Of a stretch of DNA of 14,267 nt, positions 6,805 through 14,120 are shown piece after piece (position 1 is the first letter of the stretch; each line of letters begins with the position of its first letter). The stretch covers positions 1 through 14,267 of the forward strand of contig CAJLZE010000058.1 of NCBI GenBank assembly GCA_905210995.1, given 5' to 3'. The position numbers were made by a program, and so were the translations under genes. A model generated the notes under the pieces. That model saw nothing but the letters and a program-made list of their open reading frames with translations, had not been told where the DNA came from and made no database searches. Source of the DNA: an uncultured Anaerotruncus sp. GTDB taxonomy: Bacteria > Bacillota > Clostridia > Oscillospirales > CAG-272.

Positions 6805-7407
6805 ATGGCTAAGCTTTATTTCAAATACGGCGCCATGGGGTCGTCAAAGACCGCGCAGGCGCTGATAACAAAGTTCAATTATGAAGAGCGCGGAATGCGC
6901 GTGTGGCTCATCAAGCCCTCCACCGATACCCGCGACGGCGCCGATGTGGTGCGCTCGCGCATAGGGCTTTCAGCCGTGTGCGACGTAATAACCCCCGCCG
7001 ACGATCTCTTTGCGCGCTTTTGCGACGGTCATGACCGGGACGATGTGGTCATTGCGGACGAAGCGCAGTTCTTCACGCCCGAGCAGGTGGACGGAATGCG
7101 TCGCATCGCCGACGAATTCGACCGCCCCGTGCTCTGCTTCGGTCTGCGCACGGACTTCCGCACCCGTCTCTTTCCCGGAAGCTGCCGCCTTTTTGAGATC
7201 GCCGACTCGATAACCGAGATAAAGACCGTCTGCGAATGCGGCATGAAGGCGACCGTCAACGCCCGCATGGACGAAAACGGACGCATCCTTACAGAGGGCG
7301 AGCAGGTATTTCTCGGCGGCAACGATTCGTATGTCGCAATGTGCTATAAATGCTGGAGCCGCGCCGTTGCAAGGCAGCGTGACGACAGCAAACACAATAA
7401 AAAATAA
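6805..7407 (+). CDS. tdk: Thymidine kinase
   Basis: Tdk phosphorylates thymidine (and deoxyuridine) with ATP for salvage into dTMP. The 200 residues include the ATP-binding P-loop GAMGSSKT (9-16) and the catalytic base in DEAQF (E86). They also include two Cys pairs of the structural zinc site (C143, C145 and C180, C183) and the lasso residues GGNDSYV, all typical of type II bacterial enzymes. The start ATG 6805 gives the canonical MAKLYFKYGAMGSSKT beginning. No Shine-Dalgarno lies at normal distance. The nearest is GGAGGAG at 6773-6779, inside the end of the HD gene, so translation is probably coupled to that gene, whose stop is 20 bases earlier. Confidence 0.96.
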   Translation: MAKLYFKYGAMGSSKTAQALITKFNYEERGMRVWLIKPSTDTRDGADVVRSRIGLSAVCDVITPADDLFARFCDGHDRDDVVIADEAQFFTPEQVDGMRRIADEFDRPVLCFGLRTDFRTRLFPGSCRLFEIADSITEIKTVCECGMKATVNARMDENGRILTEGEQVFLGGNDSYVAMCYKCWSRAVARQRDDSKHNKK

Positions 7408-7431
7408 TAATAATTCAAGGAGGAACCCACG

Positions 7432-8172
7432 ATGTCAGCTTATCCAACCCCGCATATCAACGCCCGCCCGGAGGATTTTGCACGGACGGTGCTGATGCCC
7501 GGCGACCCCCTGCGTTCAAAATTCATAGCGGAAAATTATCTTGAGGACGCGCGCCTCGTCAACAACGTGCGCGGCATTCAGGGCTACACCGGAAAATATC
7601 ACGGCGTGCGCGTCAGCGTTATGGCGTCGGGCATGGGAATGCCCTCTATCGGCATTTACAGCTATGAGCTCTACAACTTTTTCGGTGTTGAAAACATAAT
7701 GCGCATAGGCTCTGCCGGCGCCATGCAGAAGGATATCCGCGTGCGCGACATAGTTATAGGACAGGGCGCCTGCACAAACTCGAACTTTGCCGCACAGTAC
7801 TGCCTTGAGGGCACGTTCGCCCCCATTGCGAGCTTCGGCATGATGCGCGAGGCAGTCGCCGCCTGCGAGCGTCTCGGTGCGCGCTATCACGTGGGCAATC
7901 TGCTTTCGTCGGATACCTTCTACGGCGACAACGCCGAGGCGTCGGCACACTGGCAGAAGCTCGGCGTCATGGCTGTTGAAATGGAAGCGGCGGCTCTTTA
8001 TATGAACGCCGCGCGCGCCGGCAAGAACGCACTTGCCATATGCACGATATCCGACCATCTGCTCACCCACGAGGCGACCACCGCCGAGGAAAGACAGACC
8101 TCGTTCACGCAGATGATGGAGGTCGCGCTCGAAACGGCAGTCGCGCTCGACGCAAAGCGGACCGAAAACTGA
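7432..8172 (+). CDS. deoD: Purine-nucleoside phosphorylase, DeoD type
   Basis: DeoD splits purine ribo- and deoxyribonucleosides with phosphate into free base and (deoxy)ribose 1-phosphate. It is a hexamer of the NP-I family. The 246 residues show GDPLR at 24-28 (phosphate binding), R47, RIGSAG at 91-96, EMEAAALY at 183-190 (ribose binding), and catalytic D208 in SDH. H9 near the N-terminus matches the residue that reaches into the neighbouring subunit's site. The start ATG 7432 has a strong AAGGAGGAA site. It sits 24 bases after tdk and 72 bases before the DeoB-Cdd gene, whose DeoB half uses DeoD's product. Confidence 0.97.
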   Translation: MSAYPTPHINARPEDFARTVLMPGDPLRSKFIAENYLEDARLVNNVRGIQGYTGKYHGVRVSVMASGMGMPSIGIYSYELYNFFGVENIMRIGSAGAMQKDIRVRDIVIGQGACTNSNFAAQYCLEGTFAPIASFGMMREAVAACERLGARYHVGNLLSSDTFYGDNAEASAHWQKLGVMAVEMEAAALYMNAARAGKNALAICTISDHLLTHEATTAEERQTSFTQMMEVALETAVALDAKRTEN

Positions 8173-8244
8173 AAAGTGCATTACTTTTTCACTTCTTACT
8201 TTTACTCTCACCAATAACTTCTTTTGATCGTTCGGAGGTTTGTT

Positions 8245-9861
8245 ATGAAAAAAGCAAAAAGAGTATTTTTGATCGTTCTTGACAGCTTCGGAATAGGAGA
8301 AGCTCCCGACGCGGCGGAGTTCGGCATTGTGGCGGACGGCGGAGACGTCGGCGGCGACACGCTCGGCAGCGTTGCGTCAAGCCCCGCCTTCAACGCGCCG
8401 AACCTGACGCGCCTCGGGCTTTTCAATATCGACGGTCAGGCATCGAAGATCCCCGGCGGCGTGCTGCCCGCACACTTTGACGGCGCCGTTGCACGTCTTT
8501 CCGAGCTTTCGCGCGGCAAGGACACCACCATCGGTCACTGGGAGATCGCGGGCGTTATCTCGCCCACGCCCATGCCCACCTTTCCCGGCGGCTTTCCCGA
8601 TGAGCTGATACGCGAATTCGAAAAAGAAACAGGCCGCAGCGTGCTCTGCAACAAGCCGTATTCCGGCACGGCAGTCATTCACGACTACGGTGAGGAGCAC
8701 CTCCGCACGGGGGACCTCATAGTTTACACCTCGGCGGACAGCGTGTTCCAGATCGCCGCGCACGAGGATATCGTGCCGCCCGAAAAGCTTTACGAATACT
8801 GCCGCATCGCGCGCCGCCTGCTTACCGGCAAATACGCTGTCGGCAGAGTGATCGCGCGCCCGTTCGAGGGCAAATTCCCCAACTTTGTGCGCACCCCGCG
8901 CCGCCACGACTTTTCGCTCGAGCCTCCCGCAAAAACGCTTATCGACGCGGTATCCGACGCGGGGCTCGATGCGCTCGGCGTCGGCAAGATACACGACATT
9001 TTTGCCGGCCGCGGGCTTACCGATTTCGTTTATGCCGAGGACAATGCCGACGGCATGAAAAAGACCTCGGCATATGCCGCGCGCGATTTTCACGGGCTTT
9101 GCTTTGTGAATCTCGTTGATACCGACTCAAAATTCGGTCATCGCCGCGACCCCGACGGCTATGCGAACGCGATATCCGAATTTGACAGTTGGCTCGGCGG
9201 CTTCCTTCCCACCCTCGGTGAGGACGACGTTGTGATGATAACAGCCGACCACGGCTGCGACCCGCGCTTTATGAAGACCACCGACCACACGCGAGAGTAT
9301 ATCCCGCTGATCATCGCCGGCAGAGATATCGAACCGCAGAACCTCGGTACCCGTGCGGGCTTTGACAACATTGCCGCAACGGTATGCGACCTTCTCGGCG
9401 TTGACTTTTCCACCCGTTCGCACGGCTTTGCGGCAAACCTTGCCGTTCCGCCGTCCGAGCTGATAAAGACCGCGCGCGCGGCAATGGACAATGCCTATGT
9501 GCCGTATTCGCACTTTACGGTCGGCGCGGCGCTGCTTTGCGCCGACGGCAAGGTCTACCCCGGCTGCAATATCGAAGCGGCATCATATTCGCCGACGAAC
9601 TGCGCCGAGCGCACCGCGTTCTTCAAAGCGGTGAGCGAGGGCGAGCGCAAATTTTCGGCAATTGCCGTCTGCGGAGGCAGAGATAAAAACATCACCGGCG
9701 TATTCCCGCCCTGCGGCGTCTGCCGTCAGGTGATGGCGGAGTTCTGCAGCCCCGACGAGTTCCTTATCCTGCTCGACACCGGGCGCGACGGAGAATACGA
9801 GCGCTACACCCTTTCAGAGCTCTTACCGAGAACATTTACGCCGGCGGACCTTGAGCGCTGA
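8245..9861 (+). CDS. deoB-cdd: Fusion protein: phosphopentomutase (DeoB) + cytidine deaminase (Cdd)
   Basis: One 538-residue frame joins two salvage enzymes. Residues 1 to about 400 are phosphopentomutase, which interconverts (deoxy)ribose 1- and 5-phosphate. Metal ligand D13 lies in VLDSFGIGEAPDA. T94 in GKDTTIGHWE matches the phosphorylated Thr85 of the Bacillus cereus enzyme. D334-H336 (TADHG) and the DHTREYIPL segment complete the alkaline-phosphatase-type site. Residues about 404-538 are a complete cytidine deaminase, which turns (deoxy)cytidine into (deoxy)uridine. It has C453-A-E455 and PC490-xx-C493 for zinc and catalysis, and the substrate motif AYVPYSHFTVGAA. Only a few residues separate the domains, and both have normal lengths. 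The start ATG 8245 follows CGGAGG, while an in-frame TTG at 8224 is less likely. A Thr usual in DTMTGHWE is Ile here. It is the last gene of the nucleoside block. Confidence 0.93.
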   Translation: MKKAKRVFLIVLDSFGIGEAPDAAEFGIVADGGDVGGDTLGSVASSPAFNAPNLTRLGLFNIDGQASKIPGGVLPAHFDGAVARLSELSRGKDTTIGHWEIAGVISPTPMPTFPGGFPDELIREFEKETGRSVLCNKPYSGTAVIHDYGEEHLRTGDLIVYTSADSVFQIAAHEDIVPPEKLYEYCRIARRLLTGKYAVGRVIARPFEGKFPNFVRTPRRHDFSLEPPAKTLIDAVSDAGLDALGVGKIHDIFAGRGLTDFVYAEDNADGMKKTSAYAARDFHGLCFVNLVDTDSKFGHRRDPDGYANAISEFDSWLGGFLPTLGEDDVVMITADHGCDPRFMKTTDHTREYIPLIIAGRDIEPQNLGTRAGFDNIAATVCDLLGVDFSTRSHGFAANLAVPPSELIKTARAAMDNAYVPYSHFTVGAALLCADGKVYPGCNIEAASYSPTNCAERTAFFKAVSEGERKFSAIAVCGGRDKNITGVFPPCGVCRQVMAEFCSPDEFLILLDTGRDGEYERYTLSELLPRTFTPADLER

Positions 9862-9864
9862 GCG

Positions 9865-9929
9865 GTATCCGGCGATACGGACGGCGACGGAACGTAGCTC
9901 ATCAACTTTTTTGCCCTTTTTCGCCGTCC
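9865..9929. other. Inverted repeats after the deoB-cdd stop, before the secG promoter
   Basis: A 5-base hairpin (GTATC 9865-9869, GATAC 9874-9878) begins four bases after the stop. A 9-base perfect inverted repeat follows, GGACGGCGA (9879-9887) with TCGCCGTCC (9921-9929), enclosing 33 bases that include two T-runs. No T-tract follows the outer stem. It may weakly end the nucleoside transcript or bind a regulator next to the secG -35 box. The evidence is not decisive. Confidence 0.3.
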
Positions 9930-9933
9930 CGTG

Positions 9934-9962
9934 TTGACATTCATCCGGAAATATGATATAAT
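9934..9962 (+). promoter_or_regulatory. Consensus sigma-A promoter for secG
   Basis: TTGACA (9934-9939) and TATAAT (9957-9962) are both perfect, with a 17-base spacer. The transcript would begin near 9969, leaving a leader of about 87 bases before secG. Confidence 0.9.
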
Positions 9963-9980
9963 CTGAAATACGCATCGGAT

Positions 9981-10028
9981 CGCTCCGCCGTCTGAAGGGT
10001 CAGCAACAAAAACGGACGCGACGGAGCG
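9981..10028 (+). other. Stem in the secG 5' leader
   Basis: CGCTCCG (9981-9987) pairs with CGGAGCG (10022-10028) in the untranslated leader, with the secG ribosome site (CGGAGGA) just downstream at about 10042. It could affect mRNA stability or translation. I recognise no riboswitch class in it. Confidence 0.35.
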
Positions 10029-10055
10029 GGAATCATAAATTCGGAGGATACAGAA

Positions 10056-10298
10056 ATGACAGTCTTTGAGATCGTAATGGGCATCATTCTTTTGGTCATG
10101 GCTCTGTTTCTCGTTGTTGCCGTGCTTATGCAGTCCGGCACCGACAAGAGACTTTCCGGCGCGATCGCCGGCGGAGCGGACACCTTCCTCGGCAAAGAAA
10201 GAGGAAGCAGACTTGACAAGCTGCTCAACATCCTCACCCCCATCGTCGCGGGTGTATTTGCGCTTGTCGTTATAGTCATGTACGTGGTCGTTTCCTGA
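10056..10298 (+). CDS. secG: Protein translocase subunit SecG
   Basis: SecG is the small accessory subunit of the SecYEG channel for protein export across the cytoplasmic membrane. The 80 residues fit the family: a first membrane helix at about 5-25, the conserved cytosolic loop LMQSGTDKRLSGAIAGG then ADTFLGKERGSRLDK, and a second helix at about 58-79. The start ATG 10056 follows CGGAGGA. It has its own consensus promoter and a strong terminator directly after it, so it is transcribed as a single gene. In many Firmicutes secG is followed by rnr and smpB; neither is here. Confidence 0.95.
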   Translation: MTVFEIVMGIILLVMALFLVVAVLMQSGTDKRLSGAIAGGADTFLGKERGSRLDKLLNILTPIVAGVFALVVIVMYVVVS

Positions 10299-10303
10299 GC
10301 CGG

Positions 10304-10342
10304 AACAAAAAAGCGGACGGAATATCCGTCCGCTTTTTTGTT
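10304..10342. terminator. Intrinsic terminator after secG
   Basis: GCGGACGG (10313-10320) and CCGTCCGC (10326-10333) form a perfect stem with loop AATAT. It is extended by AAAAAA on the left pairing with TTTTTT (10334-10339) on the right. It lies 5 bases after the secG stop and is near-symmetric, so it could work in both directions. Confidence 0.95.
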
Positions 10343-10358
10343 AATACCGCGCCGACGG

Positions 10359-10387
10359 TTGACATCGGTGCAAATGTCGGTTATAAT
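10359..10387 (+). promoter_or_regulatory. Consensus sigma-A promoter for the DUF6106-luxS-mtnN operon
   Basis: TTGACA (10359-10364) and TATAAT (10382-10387) are perfect, with a 17-base spacer. Inside it GACAT (10361-10365) and ATGTC (10374-10378) form an inverted repeat overlapping the -35 box, a position where a repressor could bind. A leader of about 60 bases follows, with a small stem around 10394-10417. Confidence 0.9.
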
Positions 10388-10454
10388 TATTCACGGGAGA
10401 CGCAGCGCTCTCCCCGTAAAGCAAAATTCATATATGCGGTAAAGGAACGAAAAA

Positions 10455-11009
10455 ATGCAGGACATAACAGCACCCTATGAATACACGATATCCGAAAAAA
10501 AGACGCCCCGGCTGCGTTTGCGCCGCGCGGGACTCATAACCCTCTATATCCTCTTCCCCATCGTGATACTTGTGATCGTTGCGACGTCGAAAGTCGGTGC
10601 GCTCTTTGCGCCCATGTGCGCCTTTCTCGCAATTGCGACATGGATGCTCGTTTTCTTCACATGGAGATATGTATCTATCGAATACGAGTACACCGTCGTG
10701 TCGGGCAGAGTGACCTTCTGCAAGATATACGGCGGCAGATCGCGCAAAAAGATCACCGAATTCATGATAAAGGACGCCGAAGCCATAGCCCCCGACAACA
10801 AGGCGAATGCGGACAAGATAAAATATTTCTCTCCCGATAAGGAGTATAACTGCATATCGGCTCCGGGCGCCGAGGATGCGTATTTCATGACCTTCCGCAA
10901 CGAGGAGGGCACGAAATGCGTCGTGCGCTTTGAGGCGACGTCAAAAATGCTCGGCATCTGCCGTTTTTACAATCCCTCGGTCACCGTTATGGGAAAGGTG
11001 AGATTCTGA
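10455..11009 (+). CDS. Two-helix membrane protein, DUF6106-like
   Basis: This 184-residue protein has a charged, basic N-terminus. Two adjacent membrane helices follow at about 27-45 (GLITLYILFPIVILVIVA) and 48-68 (ALFAPMCAFLAIATWMLVFF), then a soluble domain of roughly 110 residues on one face. It begins after AAAGGAA at ATG 10455. I think it matches the clostridial DUF6106 family, from the pattern of a short membrane hairpin followed by WRYVSIEYEYTV and a basic stretch. That assignment is from memory and moderate in certainty. No catalytic motif is visible. It is the first gene of an operon, with luxS starting one base after its stop. A link with AI-2 or SAM recycling is only suggested by position. 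Confidence 0.75.
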   Translation: MQDITAPYEYTISEKKTPRLRLRRAGLITLYILFPIVILVIVATSKVGALFAPMCAFLAIATWMLVFFTWRYVSIEYEYTVVSGRVTFCKIYGGRSRKKITEFMIKDAEAIAPDNKANADKIKYFSPDKEYNCISAPGAEDAYFMTFRNEEGTKCVVRFEATSKMLGICRFYNPSVTVMGKVRF

Positions 11010-11010
11010 T

Positions 11011-11523
11011 ATGCCGGATACGAAAAAGATCACTCCGCGCATCATGAGCTTTGCGGTCGATCACGACTGCCTCACGCCCGGAATATATGTCAGCCGCGTT
11101 GACGGCGACGCCGTGACATACGACCTGAGAATGCGCCGTCCGAACGCGGGCGACTACATGACGCCTTTGGCGATGCACTCGCTCGAGCATATGCTTGCGA
11201 CATATATGCGCTCGGGCAGCCTCGGCGGGTGCGTGATCTATGTCGGTCCGATGGGCTGCCGCACCGGATTTTACCTCATTGTAAGACAGGCGGCGGGCGA
11301 GGACACGGACACACTGAATGCCTCGGTGCTCGCGGCGCTGCGCGAGGCGCTTGCGGACATCACCGCCCACACGGGCGCCGTTCCCGGCGCACACCGCCGC
11401 GAATGCGGAAATTACCGCTGCCTTTCGCTTGCCGCCGCAAAAGCGGAAGCGGAGAAATATCTTGCGGTGCTCGACTCGCGCCCGCAGACCTTCATATACG
11501 AAAAACAGGAAAAGGGGATCTGA
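11011..11523 (+). CDS. luxS: S-ribosylhomocysteine lyase
   Basis: LuxS cuts S-ribosylhomocysteine into homocysteine and 4,5-dihydroxy-2,3-pentanedione, the precursor of the AI-2 signal. The 170 residues include the metal-binding HSLEH (H56, catalytic E59, H60), third metal ligand C132 in ECGNYR, and the catalytic cysteine C83 in GPMGCRTGFYL. The N-terminal SFAVDH matches the substrate-binding SFxxDH of the family. The start ATG 11011 lies one base after the upstream stop, with AAAGGTGA inside that gene's end. The mtnN gene, the preceding step of the pathway, starts 52 bases downstream. Confidence 0.97.
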   Translation: MPDTKKITPRIMSFAVDHDCLTPGIYVSRVDGDAVTYDLRMRRPNAGDYMTPLAMHSLEHMLATYMRSGSLGGCVIYVGPMGCRTGFYLIVRQAAGEDTDTLNASVLAALREALADITAHTGAVPGAHRRECGNYRCLSLAAAKAEAEKYLAVLDSRPQTFIYEKQEKGI

Positions 11524-11575
11524 CCGGACGCGGGCTGCCGTTCCGCTATCACACACCACGACACAGGGAGACACC

Positions 11576-12283
11576 ATGATAACAATACTCGGCGCAATGG
11601 ATTGCGAGATCTCGCTCCTTCTCGGCAAAATGACAGAGACAAGAAGCGAAAAGATAGGAAAGCACACCTTTTACACCGGACAACTTGCCGGACATGACTG
11701 CGCGCTGGCGCAGTGCGGCGTCGGCAAGGTCAATGCGGCGACGGCTGCAGCGGTCATGATACAGAAATACCGTCCCTCGGCGATCATCAATATCGGCGTC
11801 GGCGGAGGTCTTGCCCCCGATCTCTCGGTGGGAGAGGCGATAGCCGCATCGGCGCTCTGCACGCACGACCTTGACTACGGCATACTCGGCGACGCGCGCG
11901 GCACGGTCTTTTACCCGGACGGCGAGGATATAATAATGCTGCCGACCGACCAAAAGATCACCGACGCGCTCGTGGCAGCAGCGAAGAAGCTCGGAATCGC
12001 CTGCCGCCGCGGTGTCATAGCCTCGGGCGACAGATTCGTTTCAAGCCCCGAGGTCAGGGCGGACATACGTGGGGCGTTCGGAGCCGACGTATGCGAGATG
12101 GAAGGCTCCGCCGTGGCTCAGGTGGCATACGCCTTCGGCGTTCCCTTTGCCGTGCTGCGCTCGGTGTCCGACCTTGCCGACGGCTCGGCGCCCGCGAGTT
12201 TCGACAAATTCGCCGAGGAGAGCGCAGACACCGCCGCAAAGCTGCTCATCGGCGCGCTCGGCATACTCGGCAGCGATATTTGA
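11576..12283 (+). CDS. mtnN: 5'-methylthioadenosine/S-adenosylhomocysteine nucleosidase
   Basis: MtnN (Pfs) removes adenine from S-adenosylhomocysteine, methylthioadenosine and 5'-deoxyadenosine. Its S-ribosylhomocysteine product is the substrate of LuxS just upstream. The 235 residues show GAMDCEI with catalytic E11, the INIGVGGGL loop at about 71-79, EMEG with ribose-binding E176, and SVSDLAD with catalytic D199. The start ATG 11576 follows a CAGGGAGA site and gives the normal N-terminus MITILGAM. An in-frame extension upstream would overlap luxS and is rejected. No clear terminator follows within the 135 bases before the next gene. Confidence 0.96.
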   Translation: MITILGAMDCEISLLLGKMTETRSEKIGKHTFYTGQLAGHDCALAQCGVGKVNAATAAAVMIQKYRPSAIINIGVGGGLAPDLSVGEAIAASALCTHDLDYGILGDARGTVFYPDGEDIIMLPTDQKITDALVAAAKKLGIACRRGVIASGDRFVSSPEVRADIRGAFGADVCEMEGSAVAQVAYAFGVPFAVLRSVSDLADGSAPASFDKFAEESADTAAKLLIGALGILGSDI

Positions 12284-12377
12284 CGTCCCCGCGCATCACC
12301 CGATAAAAATATTACACGAACGCACCTTATTAGTCTCGGGTCGGCAACATATTCACGCTATTTTAAACAATATTTTA

Positions 12378-12386
12378 TGGTATAAT
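12378..12386 (+). promoter_or_regulatory. Extended -10 promoter for the acyl-CoA ligase
   Basis: TGGTATAAT carries the extended -10 TG one base before a perfect TATAAT (12381-12386), in an AT-rich stretch with no good -35 box. It lies 33 bases before the ligase start codon. The rest of the 12284-12418 gap shows no terminator or gene. Confidence 0.7.
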
Positions 12387-12418
12387 ACTTATAAAATCTC
12401 TCTGTACGGAGGAGAGCT

Positions 12419-14113
12419 ATGCCAAAGATCAGATATCACGAATGCAGAAAGATCGAAAACATCCGTTCGGCGCTGTGCGCGAGCGAGCGCCTTTACGGTG
12501 AGCGACCCGCATTTATGCAAAAAACCGACGGCGAATACAAAACCGTCACATATTCACGCTTCAGAGATATGTACGAGGCTCTCGGCACCGAGCTGTGGGC
12601 ACGCGGGCTTTCCGGCAAGCGCATAATAGTTACCGGCGACAACTGTCTTGACTGGGCGACCGTCTATATCGCGGTCGTTGCCGGTCTCGGCGTTATCATT
12701 CCCGCAGACAAGGAGCTGCCCGCAGAGGAGCTCTGCAACATTGCCTCCATAAGCGAAGCTGCTGCAATATTCTATTCCCCACGTCTCGAGCAGAAGGTAT
12801 CGACGCTCCCCGACAGTGTGGCAAAATTTTCGTTCGACGCTATCCCGGGGCTTATAGCAGCCGGACGCGAACGACTGCTCAACGGCGAGCGCGACTATCT
12901 ACGTTCCTACATCGACCCCGATGCCATGAGCGTGCTCATATTCACGTCCGGCACGACGGGAACATCCAAGGGTGTCATGCTTTCGCAGCGCAACATCTGC
13001 TTCAACCTGAGCGAGGTCGCACAGATGGCATACATCGGTCCCGAGGAGGTATTTCTCTCGATATTGCCGATGCACCATGTCTACGAATGCACATGCGGCT
13101 TCCTCTTCCCGCTCTCGCGCGGCTGCTGCGTGGCGTTCTGCGAAGGTCTGCGCTACATCACGCGCAATATGCAGGAGGTCCACCCTACGATCGTATGCTG
13201 CGTACCGATACTGCTTGAAACGATCTATCACAAGATCTGGATGAACATCCGCCGCAAGGGCATCGAAAAGAAGGTGCAGAATGCGATCAAGCTGACCCGC
13301 CATGCGGGTCTCGGTATCAAGCGCCGTGTTTTTGCAGAGATCCATGACTCACTCGGCGGCAGGATAAGAATGTTCATCTGCGGCGGTGCCGCTGCCGACC
13401 CCGAGGTCATGAAGGGGCTGCGCGATTTCGGTCTGCTTGCCATTCAGGGCTACGGTCTTACCGAGTGCGCCCCGCTTGCAGCCGTCAACAAGGACGACTA
13501 CTACCGCGACGATTCCGCCGGGCTTGCCACCCCCAACGGCGTGCTCGACATATATGATGTTCAGGACGACGGCACCGGCGAGATACGCTACAAGGGCGAC
13601 AATGTGATGCTCGGCTATTACCGCCGCCCAGATCTCACGGCCGAGGTCATACGCGACGGCTGGTTCTACACGGGCGACCTCGGATATATCGACAAGGACG
13701 GCTTCCTGCACATCACCGGCAGAAAGAAAAACGTCATCGTCACCCCCGGCGGTAAGAACATCTTCCCCGAGGAGCTTGAGACATATCTCTGCCGCAATCC
13801 CTTCATCGCCGAAGCGGTCGTTGTCGGCTACTTCAACGAGCAGCGCGGCGCGTGGGATATCGTTGCGATACTCCACCCCGATGACGCTCATTTCGTTGAG
13901 ACATACGGCAGAGGCTACACCCAGGGACAGATCGATGCCGAATTCACCCGCGCCGTCGAGGAAGTGAACAACACCGTTCAGCACTACAAGCGGATAACGA
14001 TGTATATCGTACGCCCGACCGAGTTCCCCAAAAATTCCTCGCGCAAGATAAAGCGCATGGGCATCGCCGAGGAAGCCGAACCCGAATACAAAAAGAAGCT
14101 CGCCCGCGTTTGA
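12419..14113 (+). CDS. Long-chain fatty acid--CoA ligase-type AMP-binding enzyme
   Basis: This 564-residue member of the ANL adenylation family would activate a carboxylic acid with ATP and pass it to coenzyme A. All core motifs are present: P-loop TSGTTGTSKG at 176-185, YGLTE at 345-349, YTGDLG at 417-422, hinge region GRKKN at 434-438, and the C-terminal catalytic lysine K543 in SSRKIKR. The overall layout, including the HITGRKKNVIVTPGGKNIFPEE block without a long insert, is like FadD-type long-chain acyl-CoA synthetases. The actual substrate cannot be read off. It starts at ATG 12419 after GGAGGAG and has its own promoter. The right repeat copy begins 7 bases after its stop. It could serve uptake of exogenous fatty acids; no other fatty acid genes are adjacent. 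Confidence 0.9.
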   Translation: MPKIRYHECRKIENIRSALCASERLYGERPAFMQKTDGEYKTVTYSRFRDMYEALGTELWARGLSGKRIIVTGDNCLDWATVYIAVVAGLGVIIPADKELPAEELCNIASISEAAAIFYSPRLEQKVSTLPDSVAKFSFDAIPGLIAAGRERLLNGERDYLRSYIDPDAMSVLIFTSGTTGTSKGVMLSQRNICFNLSEVAQMAYIGPEEVFLSILPMHHVYECTCGFLFPLSRGCCVAFCEGLRYITRNMQEVHPTIVCCVPILLETIYHKIWMNIRRKGIEKKVQNAIKLTRHAGLGIKRRVFAEIHDSLGGRIRMFICGGAAADPEVMKGLRDFGLLAIQGYGLTECAPLAAVNKDDYYRDDSAGLATPNGVLDIYDVQDDGTGEIRYKGDNVMLGYYRRPDLTAEVIRDGWFYTGDLGYIDKDGFLHITGRKKNVIVTPGGKNIFPEELETYLCRNPFIAEAVVVGYFNEQRGAWDIVAILHPDDAHFVETYGRGYTQGQIDAEFTRAVEEVNNTVQHYKRITMYIVRPTEFPKNSSRKIKRMGIAEEAEPEYKKKLARV

Positions 14114-14120
14114 TTTGAAC

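Noticed and set aside
8173..8244. Promoter or terminator in the deoD to deoB-cdd gap
   Set aside because: The 72 bases are T- and C-rich, with only a 5-base AAGTG/CACTT pairing and no -35/-10 pair.
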